Part shown: in pieces, positions 49,667-58,593 of the stretch
Layout: each line of letters begins with the position of its first letter
Position numbering within the stretch: the stretch's first letter is position 1
From: an uncultured Prevotella sp.
GTDB lineage: Bacteria > Bacteroidota > Bacteroidia > Bacteroidales > Bacteroidaceae
DNA: 64,000 nucleotides
NCBI GenBank assembly: GCA_946402275.1
Contig: CAMIVY010000010.1
Coordinates: 1 to 64,000 of the forward strand
Direction: 5' to 3'
Notes under the pieces: model-generated
The model's input: only the letters and a program-made list of their open reading frames with translations
Database searches by the model: none
Told to the model about the DNA's origin: nothing
Program-made: the position numbers and the translations under genes

Positions 49667-51850
49667 ATGAAACAAACCACCTTATTTATTATATTACTCG
49701 CGGCTTTATTGCTGACAGCCTGTTCGCAAAAGGAAAAGACGTATCGGATAGCCGTGTCGCAATGTTCTGTCGGAAACTGGCGATTTAAGCTGAACGAAGA
49801 ACTACTGGCCGCACAATACTTGTACGACCAAAATGTGAAGGTGGAAATCATCAACTGTTATGACCGCTCCGACGTGCAGGTGCGCCAGATTGACAGCTTG
49901 TCGCAAAGTGATATCGACCTGCTGGTGGTGGCCCCCAATGAGTATGCGGAAGTGGCCCCCGCACTGCGACGTGCCAAGGAACGCGGCGTGCCAGTCATCT
50001 TGTTTGACCGTAAGGCCGATACCGACGACTATACCGCATTCATAGGCGGCGACAACGTGGCAGTGGGAATAATGGCGGCAGAATATGCCATGCAGCTTGT
50101 GGAGCAATCCACTGGAAAGCACATTCTGGAGGTGACCGCACTGCAAAGCACATCACCATCGCTGGATCGCCATCGCGGCTTTGAGGAAGTGATGCGGAAC
50201 CATCCCCAGATGGACTATCAGTGTATCTTCGGCAACTGGGACGACCATCATACCCACGACATTGTCAAGGAGCAGCTGGAGCAAGGCAAGTGCCCCGACG
50301 TCATCTTCTGTCATAGCGACTTCATGGCACGAGGTGCCTACTGGGCCATCAGGGATGCCGGACTGGAAGGTCAGGTGAAGGTGATTGGTGTTGACGGACT
50401 GCCAGGAGCCGATGAGGGCATAGAGCATGTGCAGGAAGGACATTTCGCAGCCACTTGTTTCTATCCCACCCACGGCGAACAGATAGTAAAGCTGGCTTTG
50501 GACATCCTGACGGGAAAGCCCTTTGAGCGCATCAACTACCTGAACAGCATGATGATAACACCTGAGAATGTCGATATGGTGTCCCTCTACGGCAACGAGT
50601 TGCAGCAGCAGAAAGCCGACATCGTAGCCATACAGGGCAAGCTGGAGGAATACTTCGGACTGTATAACGTCCAGACAAAAGTCATCTGGGGAGGAGCCGT
50701 AGCCATCGCACTGCTCGTAGTGGCTGTACTGCTCACATGGCGCGGTGTAGTACAGATTCGCAAGGCACACCGCCGACAGAAAGCCATGAACCGCGAACAG
50801 ACACAGTTCTACACCAATGCCAGCCACCAGCTGAAAACGCCATTGACACTGATTGCAGGTCCCGTGAAACAGCTGCTGGACCGAAAGGTGCTGAAAGGCG
50901 ACGACCGTGAACTGCTGGAAATCGTAGGGCGTAACGTTGCACAATTGGAGGCTCTCGTGTCCAACGTACTCAACTTCCGCCATGAGGTGCAGCATACCGT
51001 CAGCGATGAAACCGCAGAAAGTGCCATCAACACCCTTGTGCCCAAGGACATTGTGCAGGAGGGTCATCTGGAAATGCTGAACCAGGAAGACACCGACGAA
51101 CTGCCCAACATTCTCATTGTAGAGGACAACGAGGACATGCGGCGCTATCTGCGCACCCTACTTGCCAACCGGTTCTACGTACTCGAGGCCAGCGACGGAC
51201 AGAACGGACTCAGACTGGCACGGGAGAGCGTGCCCGACCTCATCATTAGCGACGTCATGATGCCCGTCATGGACGGACTGCAGCTATGCAAGCATCTCAA
51301 GGAAGACTTTATCACCAGTCACATTCCCGTTATCCTGCTTACGGCACGCAGTGAGGAACGCCAGCAGATGGAAGGATACGAGAGTGGAGCAGACGCCTAC
51401 CTGACAAAGCCCTTCAGTGCAACCCTCCTGATAAGCCGCATCGATAACCTGTTAGCCACACGCCGCCAGCTGCGCCAGCTCTTCGACACGAACAAGCAGG
51501 AAAACGGGTCGGTTGATGTCAAGCTGACCACGCAGGACAGCCTCTTTATCGACCAGCTGAAGGAAACAATCAGCAGCAACATGGCCAATCCTAACCTGAA
51601 AATGGATGATTTGGGCGAACAACTCGGCATCAGCCGCGTACAGTTATACCGGAAAGTGAAGACACTTACCGGACTCTCGCCCGTGGAACTGCTGCGGCAG
51701 ATGAGACTGCAAAAGGGAAAAATACTGCTCAACACCACCACAAAGACCGTGGCAGAGATAGCCTACGAGGTAGGGTTCAACTCAGCAAGCTATTTTGCCA
51801 ATTGTTTCAAGAAGCAATTCGGCAAATTGCCGATGGAATTGCGCGAATAG
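49667..51850 (+). CDS. Hybrid two-component-like regulator lacking the ATPase domain (module C)
   Basis: A 727-aa fructan regulator. Lipoprotein-like signal LLAALLLTACSQK; LacI-type sensor at about 24-320 (YRIAVSQCSVGNWRFKLNEEL, IDLLVVAPNEYAEVAPAL, VIFCHSDFMARGAYWAI, VIGVDGLPGADEGI, YPTHGEQIVKLALDILTGKP); transmembrane helix near 345-363 (GGAVAIALLVVAVLLTW); HisKA with intact His (FYTNASHQLKTPLTLIAGPVKQ, about 385); receiver domain from about 483 (NILIVEDNEDMRRYLRTLL, acceptor Asp in ISDVMMPVMDGL, LLTARSE, YLTKPF); AraC HTH at the end (GISRVQLYRKVKTL, AEIAYEVGFNSASYFANCF). The HATPase_c domain expected between HisKA and receiver is missing: only about 50 residues join them, with no N, G1 or G2 box. 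It cannot autophosphorylate unless another protein supplies the kinase. Confidence 0.9.
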   Translation: MKQTTLFIILLAALLLTACSQKEKTYRIAVSQCSVGNWRFKLNEELLAAQYLYDQNVKVEIINCYDRSDVQVRQIDSLSQSDIDLLVVAPNEYAEVAPALRRAKERGVPVILFDRKADTDDYTAFIGGDNVAVGIMAAEYAMQLVEQSTGKHILEVTALQSTSPSLDRHRGFEEVMRNHPQMDYQCIFGNWDDHHTHDIVKEQLEQGKCPDVIFCHSDFMARGAYWAIRDAGLEGQVKVIGVDGLPGADEGIEHVQEGHFAATCFYPTHGEQIVKLALDILTGKPFERINYLNSMMITPENVDMVSLYGNELQQQKADIVAIQGKLEEYFGLYNVQTKVIWGGAVAIALLVVAVLLTWRGVVQIRKAHRRQKAMNREQTQFYTNASHQLKTPLTLIAGPVKQLLDRKVLKGDDRELLEIVGRNVAQLEALVSNVLNFRHEVQHTVSDETAESAINTLVPKDIVQEGHLEMLNQEDTDELPNILIVEDNEDMRRYLRTLLANRFYVLEASDGQNGLRLARESVPDLIISDVMMPVMDGLQLCKHLKEDFITSHIPVILLTARSEERQQMEGYESGADAYLTKPFSATLLISRIDNLLATRRQLRQLFDTNKQENGSVDVKLTTQDSLFIDQLKETISSNMANPNLKMDDLGEQLGISRVQLYRKVKTLTGLSPVELLRQMRLQKGKILLNTTTKTVAEIAYEVGFNSASYFANCFKKQFGKLPMELRE

Positions 51851-51909
51851 CCCTGGAAAGCCTATTGCCACTACGATAACAAATATCATAAAAAGCATCA
51901 CAAAATAGT

Positions 51910-51965
51910 TACATGTAACATTTTTACTGATGGTTTGAACGTTTTTTTATAGCGTTCAGACCATA
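51910..51965. promoter_or_regulatory. Operator region upstream of susC (module C)
   Basis: A 12-bp perfect palindrome GTTACATGTAAC (51910-51921) and an inverted repeat TGGTTTGAACG/CGTTCAGACCA (51933-51943/51955-51965, one mismatch). GAACG starts 35 bp before the -7 element. Confidence 0.65.
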
Positions 51966-51973
51966 TTCGTTCG

Positions 51974-51981
51974 TACTTTTG
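51974..51981 (+). promoter_or_regulatory. -7 element of module C susC operon
   Basis: TACTTTTG matches TAnnTTTG, 46 bp upstream of the susC ATG. No -33 element is visible, in keeping with activator dependence. Confidence 0.7.
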
Positions 51982-52026
51982 CGCCAGAGATTTGCACAAT
52001 TTAGTACTAACTTAAAAAAAATGTAA

Positions 52027-55000
52027 ATGAAACAGACGAAAACATTCATTCTTGCTCTAGCAAGCGTCTCAAAAAGACGATTGATGAGTTTTCTGGCGCT
52101 CACATTATGTACGGTAATGTATGCGCAGCAGGAAATTACAGGTACGGTGACAGATGCTATGGGACCTGTCATCGGTGCTACTGTGATGGAGAAGGGAACG
52201 TCGAACGGAACAGTAACCGACTTCGATGGAAACTTCAAGCTCAAGGTGCAGGCCGGTAAAACGCTGGTATTCTCCTACATCGGCTACAAAAGCCAGGAAT
52301 TACCCGCAAAGGACGGCATGCAAGTGTCAATGGAGGAAAATGCCAAGGAATTGGCCGAGGTAGTGGTAACGGGTTATACCACCCAGCGTAAGGCAGACCT
52401 CACAGGTGCCGTGGCTGTGGTACAGACCAAGGACCTGAAGACGTCGAGCGACACCGACCCCATGCGAGCCTTGCAGGGTAAGGTGCCTGGCATGACCATT
52501 ACGTCAGATGGTTCGCCAGTGGGTGCCGGTACGGTGCGCATCCGTGGTATCGGTTCGTTCAACTCGTCACAGGACCCCCTGTTCATCATTGACGGTGTGC
52601 CTACTACCACCAACCTGAACACGCTGAACATGAACGACATTGAGTCGATGCAGGTACTGAAGGACGCTGCCTCGGCCAGTATCTACGGTTCGCGTGCTGC
52701 CAATGGTGTCATCGTCATCACTACCCGCTCGGGTAAGAAGGGTGACAAGATCAAGGTCGATTTCTCTGCCAACCTGACTGCCCAGTTCTATAACAAGCAG
52801 TCGATGATGAAGCTGTCTAACTCGGCTGAGTATGCCACTGCTATGGCTCAGGCTGCCATGAATGACGGTTTGAACCCAGAGCAGTATGCCAACAACTACG
52901 GTCTGACCCTGCATGCTGATAAGGGCACGCCTATTTCAGCCTATAATCCTGCCACGGGAAAGATGGAGGATTTCATCGTGAATGGCCGTTTTGATGGCTT
53001 CCTGAACGAAAAGCACTCCATGCGCTACAGTGACACAGACTGGTTGGATGCCATCTCCCGTACTGGCTTCTCACAGAGCTATGACCTCTCTCTCTCGGGT
53101 GCTACCGACAAGTTCTCAGCACTCTTCTCGGCAGGCTACAAGAACAACAATGGTATCCTGAAGTTCACCGACTTCGAGAGCTTCTCGGGTCGTATCAATA
53201 CTACTTATAAAATCAATGAGATAGTGACCGTGGGCGAGAATGCCACCATCACCTACTCGAACCAGGTGAACTCCTTTCCGTTGGAGAATGCTCTGAAGAT
53301 GTCGCCTACGCTGCCCATCTATGAAGAGGACAACAAGACGTTCTCCGGTCCCGTGGGCGGCATGAGTGACCGCCAGAACCCGTTGCGCGAGCTCTATGAC
53401 AACCGTGACAACCGCCTGAAGATGTGGCGTGTCTTTGGTAATGCTTTCGTCAACATCACCCCGTTGAAGGGTCTGACACTGCGTTCCAACTTCGGTCTCG
53501 ACTACTGGTCGGAGTTCATTCATAGCGTGACCTACACGTGGCATTCTGATGTGGTGAACAACTCTACGCCGTCTGCCAACCTCGGCAATAAGAACTCTAT
53601 CAAGTGGACGTGGTCTAACACCGCCAACTATAACTTCAACATCCTGGGTGAGCACACGTTCAACATTCTGGCTGGTCTGGAGTTGCACAAGGATGTGGAA
53701 GAGCGCTCATCGGCCTACGCACAGATGTATGCCCTGGAGAACTATGACTATATGTGGCCCGACGCTGCAACAGGAACGCAGCGTGCCGGTGGTATCAGGG
53801 AGGGTTACAACCTGGTTTCAATCTTCGGTAAGGTTGACTACAACTGGAAGGACTTGGTACTGGCTTCGTTTACCATTCGCCGTGACGGTTCGAGCCGCTT
53901 CGGACAGAACAACCGCTATGGTACGTTCCCTGCCTTCACCTTGGGTTATCGTCTCTCACAGAACCTGAAGCAGGAATGGCTGGACGACCTGAAGATCCGT
54001 GCTTCATGGGGTCAGACTGGTAACCAGGCCATCTCCAACTATGCCCGCTTTGGTCTGTATGCTGCCACCTACGGAGGCGGTCGCAACGAGTCAACGGCAT
54101 ACGACCTCTATCTGAAGGGCTCAGGAACGTTCCCCTCAGGTTTCCGTGCCACACAGGCCCAGAACGACAACCTGAAATGGGAGACCACTGAGCAGTGGAA
54201 CGGCGGTCTGGACTTCACCATGTTCCGCAACTCACTCTACGGTAGCATGGATATCTATGTAAAGAAGGTGAAGGACATGCTCATCAATCCTGCCTACTTG
54301 GGTTCGATGGGTGAGGGTGGTGCCTCTTGGCTCAATGGTCCCTCACTGCAGAACTGGGGTATGGAGTTCCAGCTCGGCTATCGCCACACCACCAGCTACG
54401 GACTGCGCTACAACGTGAACGGCAACCTGGACTTCTACCGCTCGAAGGTAACCTATCTGCCAGAGACCACTACCGGTTCTTATGTTCATACGGCCAAGGA
54501 GAACCTGGTAGAGTCGGGCAGACCCTATGGTTCGATTGTCGGCTATGTCGTTGACGGACTCTTCCAGAATCGCGAGGAAGTGCTGGCCAGTGGTCAGGAG
54601 AACGCCCGCGTGGGTGGTCTGAAGTATGCCGACCTGGACGGCAATGGTATCATCAACGAGCAAGACCAGACTTGGATTTTCAATCCCGTACCCAACTTCT
54701 CATGGGGTCTGAACGTCGAACTCGGCTATAAAGACTTCGACTTCACCATGTTCTGGCAGGGTGTTGCCGGTCAGGACGTCTATAACGACCAGAAGTTCCA
54801 GACCGACTTCTACTCTATCACCGATGCCGGTTCGAACAAGGGTAACCGTATGCTTGACGCATGGACGACAGCTAACACTGGCAGCAGCATTCCCGCACTG
54901 ACTACCAACAATGTGGGCAACGAGAACCGCACTTCGACCTACTTCGTCGAGAATGGCTCTTACGCTAAGCTGCGCCAGGTTCAGATAGGCTACAACCTTC

Positions 55001-55170
55001 CTAACAAGTTGCTGGAGAAGGTCAAGATGACCTCTGCCCGTGTCTATGTGTCGGGTCATAACCTGCTGACCATCAAGACAAGCTCGCTGACCTGCCCAGA
55101 CCCCGAGAATCCCCGTTGGATGTATCCTAACTCAACATCAATCTCGTTCGGTATCCAGACCTCGTTCTGA
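52027..55170 (+). CDS. SusC-like TonB-dependent transporter (fructan module C)
   Basis: Outer-membrane oligosaccharide importer of 1047 aa. The N-terminus MKQTKTFILALASVSKRRLM contains the same hairpin-encoded 12-residue insert as module B, then the signal core SFLALTLCTVMYAQQ. Regulatory-like domain (GTVTDAMGPVIGATVMEKGT), TonB box region (ELAEVVVTGYTTQRKADLTG), plug (VRIRGIGSFNSSQDPLFIID, IYGSRAANGVIVITTRSG), barrel with SFTIRRDGSSRFGQNNRYGT, ending SISFGIQTSF. The first 130 residues share long stretches with module A SusC (YKSQELPAKDGMQVSMEENA), more than with B, although the signal peptide is B-like, a mosaic that suggests recombination among the three. Confidence 0.93.
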   Translation: MKQTKTFILALASVSKRRLMSFLALTLCTVMYAQQEITGTVTDAMGPVIGATVMEKGTSNGTVTDFDGNFKLKVQAGKTLVFSYIGYKSQELPAKDGMQVSMEENAKELAEVVVTGYTTQRKADLTGAVAVVQTKDLKTSSDTDPMRALQGKVPGMTITSDGSPVGAGTVRIRGIGSFNSSQDPLFIIDGVPTTTNLNTLNMNDIESMQVLKDAASASIYGSRAANGVIVITTRSGKKGDKIKVDFSANLTAQFYNKQSMMKLSNSAEYATAMAQAAMNDGLNPEQYANNYGLTLHADKGTPISAYNPATGKMEDFIVNGRFDGFLNEKHSMRYSDTDWLDAISRTGFSQSYDLSLSGATDKFSALFSAGYKNNNGILKFTDFESFSGRINTTYKINEIVTVGENATITYSNQVNSFPLENALKMSPTLPIYEEDNKTFSGPVGGMSDRQNPLRELYDNRDNRLKMWRVFGNAFVNITPLKGLTLRSNFGLDYWSEFIHSVTYTWHSDVVNNSTPSANLGNKNSIKWTWSNTANYNFNILGEHTFNILAGLELHKDVEERSSAYAQMYALENYDYMWPDAATGTQRAGGIREGYNLVSIFGKVDYNWKDLVLASFTIRRDGSSRFGQNNRYGTFPAFTLGYRLSQNLKQEWLDDLKIRASWGQTGNQAISNYARFGLYAATYGGGRNESTAYDLYLKGSGTFPSGFRATQAQNDNLKWETTEQWNGGLDFTMFRNSLYGSMDIYVKKVKDMLINPAYLGSMGEGGASWLNGPSLQNWGMEFQLGYRHTTSYGLRYNVNGNLDFYRSKVTYLPETTTGSYVHTAKENLVESGRPYGSIVGYVVDGLFQNREEVLASGQENARVGGLKYADLDGNGIINEQDQTWIFNPVPNFSWGLNVELGYKDFDFTMFWQGVAGQDVYNDQKFQTDFYSITDAGSNKGNRMLDAWTTANTGSSIPALTTNNVGNENRTSTYFVENGSYAKLRQVQIGYNLPNKLLEKVKMTSARVYVSGHNLLTIKTSSLTCPDPENPRWMYPNSTSISFGIQTSF
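52051..52079 (+). repeat. Tandem hairpins inside the susC signal-peptide codons (module C)
   Basis: CTTGC-tcta-GCAAG (52051-52064) and CGTCT-caaaa-AGACG (52065-52079). Stems are identical to those at 31769; the first loop differs. Confidence 0.8.
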
Positions 55171-55207
55171 TAAAATAAAAAATTAAGAAATTAAAAAATT
55201 AAAATAA

Positions 55208-56974
55208 ATGAAAGCAATATATAAAGCATTCTGCGCTGGTTTGGCATGTTGCGGTATGGCAGTGACGCTGACCAGCTGCGAGAAGTCATTCGACAACTTC
55301 ATTGATGTCGAGCCGCAGGGCGTCATCAGCGAGGACCTCGCCATGAGCCAGCCCGACGAAATGGTGACAGCGGCATACGCCAAGCTGGGTGACGACTGGT
55401 ACACCTATCCTTTCAACCTGTGGCCATACGCTGACGTGTCCAGCGACGATGCCATGAAGGGAGGCAGCGGTACCACCGACACCAACTACCACCCGGTAGA
55501 GGTATGGTCAACGCTGACCGCTTCGACTCCCGACCACATGGACGAGCTGTGGTATCACTTCTACTGCAGCATTTCGCGCTGCAACCGTGCACTGGTCTCT
55601 CTCGAACAGTATGGTGACAGTAAGCTGGGTGCTGAAGTGAAGTTGATCCGTGAGGGCGAGGTTCGCTTCCTGCGTGCCCACTTCTACTTCAAACTCATCC
55701 AAATGTGGTATCAGGTACCCTGGGTTGACGAGGACGTGTATAGGAATCACACCGAGGAGCAGACGCCCAACAATGAGTTCACCCATGAGGAACTGATGGA
55801 AAAGGTGATTGAGGACTTTGAGTTTGCCTACAACGTACTGCCTGAGGAAGGTCCCGGCAAAACAGGACGTGCCCACAAGGTGGCTGCCGCTGCCTATCTG
55901 GCCAAGTGCTACCTGACCATGGCATGGGGCGACGGCTACGAGGCTCAGACCGGCGTCAGCCACATCAATCAGGAATACATGAAGAAGGTGCTGGATTATA
56001 CAGCCGTCGTGGAGCGTTCCGGCTATGGTTACATGGAGGACTTCGGCGACATTTTCCTGCCCGAATACAAGAACTCCAAGGAAAGCATCTTCGCCGTCCA
56101 GCACTCTGACTATCAGGACGACAACACGCTTTACGGACGTGCCAACTGGTCGAACATGCTGAACGGATGCTGGGGCATGTGGTCGTGCGGATGGGACTTC
56201 CATAAGCCCACCCAGAACCTGGTGAACGCTTTCAAGACGAAAGACGGACTGCCCATGTTCGACGACTATAACAAGGAGACGGCCTATCCCGTCAATGGAG
56301 TTGCGACGGCACAGAAGTGGGATCCGCGCCTCTTCCATACCGTTGGCATGCCTACCTTCCCCTACAAATACGAGGCTGAGTACACCATGACCAAGGACAA
56401 CAGCCGTACCCCAAATACCTACGGCTACTACACTTCGCTGAAGGAAGTGCCGCAGCGTTCGAAGGGTGAGACCTACGACAACCCCTGGCAGGCATTCGCC
56501 ATGAACGACTATGTGCTGCGCTATACGGACGTCATGCTGATGCGTGCCGAGGCGATGATAGAGACCGGCGACCTGAACGGTGCCATGCAGATTATCAACG
56601 ACATCCGCCAGCGTGCCAAGAACTCTGTGGCCAAGCACATCGGCTATGCTGCCGACCAGTGTGAGATCAAGCTCTATCCCAACAGCTACTTCCAGAACAG
56701 GGAGACGGCTCGCAGGTGCCTGCAGTGGGAGCGCCGTTTGGAGATGGCTATGGAGTCAGACCGCTACTTCTCGCTGCGCCGCTGGGGTATCGCCTCGAAG
56801 ACGCTGAACGACTTCTTCGAGAAAGAGAAGGATGTCGTTTATGAGGGTCAGACATACGCCCAGTATTACAAGGATGCTCACTACTCTACGGGCAAGAACG
56901 AATATTTCCCCTTGCCTTACATCCAGCTCTACTACGTGCCCGGACTTTATACACAGAACAAGGGATATAATTAA
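55208..56974 (+). CDS. SusD-like outer-membrane lipoprotein (fructan module C)
   Basis: Glycan-binding partner of module C SusC, 588 aa. Lipoprotein signal FCAGLACCGMAVTLTSCEKS, lipobox LTSC. Typical SusD elements: FNLWPYADVSSDDAMKGGSG, helical repeat REGEVRFLRAHFYFKLIQMW, and the C-terminal block LRYTDVMLMRAEAMIETGDL and WERRLEMAMESDRYFSLRRWG. It starts 37 bp after susC across an AT-rich AATTAAAAAATT spacer. The 71-bp gap that follows carries a covarying pair of hairpins (56994-57020). Confidence 0.92.
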   Translation: MKAIYKAFCAGLACCGMAVTLTSCEKSFDNFIDVEPQGVISEDLAMSQPDEMVTAAYAKLGDDWYTYPFNLWPYADVSSDDAMKGGSGTTDTNYHPVEVWSTLTASTPDHMDELWYHFYCSISRCNRALVSLEQYGDSKLGAEVKLIREGEVRFLRAHFYFKLIQMWYQVPWVDEDVYRNHTEEQTPNNEFTHEELMEKVIEDFEFAYNVLPEEGPGKTGRAHKVAAAAYLAKCYLTMAWGDGYEAQTGVSHINQEYMKKVLDYTAVVERSGYGYMEDFGDIFLPEYKNSKESIFAVQHSDYQDDNTLYGRANWSNMLNGCWGMWSCGWDFHKPTQNLVNAFKTKDGLPMFDDYNKETAYPVNGVATAQKWDPRLFHTVGMPTFPYKYEAEYTMTKDNSRTPNTYGYYTSLKEVPQRSKGETYDNPWQAFAMNDYVLRYTDVMLMRAEAMIETGDLNGAMQIINDIRQRAKNSVAKHIGYAADQCEIKLYPNSYFQNRETARRCLQWERRLEMAMESDRYFSLRRWGIASKTLNDFFEKEKDVVYEGQTYAQYYKDAHYSTGKNEYFPLPYIQLYYVPGLYTQNKGYN

Positions 56975-56993
56975 GAATTAGAAATTAGGAACT

Positions 56994-57020
56994 CGAGCTT
57001 TGCTCGCTTGTCTAAGCAAG
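56994..57020 (+). repeat. Paired hairpins between susD and the DUF4960 gene
   Basis: CGAGC-ttt-GCTCG (56994-57006) abuts CTTG-tctaag-CAAG (57007-57020), between GAAATTAGGA and AATTAGTAAT spacer repeats. The element at 62058 has the same layout with other stem bases. Confidence 0.7.
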
Positions 57021-57045
57021 AATTAGTAATGATTAATTAGTAATT

Positions 57046-58572
57046 ATGATTAGCAAAAAATATAGAAGACTTCTGATAAGTTTATCATTTATCATTTGTC
57101 ATTTATCATTTACCGCAGCACTTGTAAGCTGCCAGAATAAGGACATTGACCGCGAAGGCGCCAAGTTGCAAGCCCCTGATGTCACTCAGATCAGTGGTCA
57201 GCTCTCTGGTGATGACTATATCCTGACGTGGCCTGCACAGACGGCCAAGATGATGGTAACCACCTACCGCAATGGTACCCTTGCCGGTTCCGTGGTAGTA
57301 GATGGCAACAGCTACACCCACAAGGATGTTCCCACGAACGTCCCCTTTGAATATGTCTTCAAGCTCACAGATGGTAAAAACACCTCGTCGGGTGTTGTCA
57401 CCAAGTATCTTCGCGAAGGTGCCACCAGCATCAGCGGTGTCTCTATGGCACAACTCGACAAGGCTGGCGGCTACGATGCACGGGTAGAATGGAGTAGGGC
57501 TACTGATGCCACCAGCATACAGTTCACCGCCACTAACGGCAAGCGTACCATCAACGAACAGTTGGCGGGCACAGCAACCTCCTATTTGATTAAGGATGTG
57601 GAAACCGGCGACACATGGGATGTCACCCTCGTTGCCAAGAACGAAAAGGGTACATCACTCTCTACCCGCTCGTCGCTCCGCATCGGTAAGACCGCCATCG
57701 GTTTCCTCAGCGTCTATGCTACTCCCGACGAACTGGTAGAGAAGGGCGATGACGACGAGGCTTCTGCATGGCTCTGGCTGCACGAGGAGTATCCCACTGC
57801 CCAGTTCGTACCCTTCACCAGCATCACCTCTGTGGAGACGGTAGATCCCTACCGCGTGCTCTTCTGGTTGCGCGACCTGGAGGAAGTCAGCGAGGATCAG
57901 GTCTGGAACATGCCTGCCGAAGTACAGGCTGCCACACCATTTATCCGCCAGTGGTACAAGGACGGTGGCTCACTGCTGCTGTGGAGTCATGCCACACCGT
58001 ATATAGGTCATCTGGGTCGTATCTCGCTGGACGAGATGAAGGGCAATGACCACGCCTTCGGCATGGGTCGCGGCGGCTGGAATCCTGATGTCTGGAGAAT
58101 GGCTGTCGAGCTGAACCCCGACCATAAGTTCAAGAAGGACCACTCTGAGCATCCCATCTATAAGGGACTGGAAGTGGAGACCAACGCAGACACGAAGCTC
58201 ATTGCCTTCAAGGGTCCCGGCTTCACTGAAGACCACAACTGCCTGTACTTTAACCTGCCCTCGCTGTGGACTGGCATTGGCAATCAGGAGGAGGCTTGCT
58301 ACACGCAGCTCACCCAGACCTACGGCATCTATCCGCTCGGAACTTGGGACAGCCAGATATGGTGGGTCAGCCAGTTCAACGTATGGGAAGCTCAGCAGGG
58401 CAATACCGACTTCAAGGGTACCATTCTTTGCATCGGTAATGGCGGCTGTGAGTTCTCGATGAAGAACGAAGACGGCTCGCCCGACAAGAGTGCTCATCCG
58501 AAGAACAATATCTATCAAGACAATGTGCTCCGCCTGGCCAAGAACTCGCTTGAGTACCTGAAGACGAGATAA
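57046..58572 (+). CDS. DUF4960 surface glycan-binding lipoprotein (module C)
   Basis: A 508-aa lipoprotein. The signal peptide LLISLSFIICHLSFTAALVS leads to Cys in LVSC, and its codons are a run of TTTATCATT-type repeats. After two Ig/fibronectin-like domains at about 35-120 and 121-215 (DYILTWPAQTAKMMVTTYRN; GYDARVEWSRATDATSIQFT) a single DUF4960 domain runs to the end (IGFLSVYATPDELVEKGDDD, YRVLFWLRDLEEVSEDQVWN, WYKDGGSLLLWSHATPYIGH, NPDVWRMAVELN, GTILCIGNGGCEFS). It shares NPDVW and DHNC/GTW motifs with the tandem protein of module A. Predicted surface fructan binder. The GH32 gene follows 21 bp later. Confidence 0.84.
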   Translation: MISKKYRRLLISLSFIICHLSFTAALVSCQNKDIDREGAKLQAPDVTQISGQLSGDDYILTWPAQTAKMMVTTYRNGTLAGSVVVDGNSYTHKDVPTNVPFEYVFKLTDGKNTSSGVVTKYLREGATSISGVSMAQLDKAGGYDARVEWSRATDATSIQFTATNGKRTINEQLAGTATSYLIKDVETGDTWDVTLVAKNEKGTSLSTRSSLRIGKTAIGFLSVYATPDELVEKGDDDEASAWLWLHEEYPTAQFVPFTSITSVETVDPYRVLFWLRDLEEVSEDQVWNMPAEVQAATPFIRQWYKDGGSLLLWSHATPYIGHLGRISLDEMKGNDHAFGMGRGGWNPDVWRMAVELNPDHKFKKDHSEHPIYKGLEVETNADTKLIAFKGPGFTEDHNCLYFNLPSLWTGIGNQEEACYTQLTQTYGIYPLGTWDSQIWWVSQFNVWEAQQGNTDFKGTILCIGNGGCEFSMKNEDGSPDKSAHPKNNIYQDNVLRLAKNSLEYLKTR

Positions 58573-58593
58573 TTCATAATTCATAATTACGTC

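Noticed and set aside
55508-56638. 376-aa minus-strand ORF
   Set aside because: Antisense shadow of the module C susD gene.
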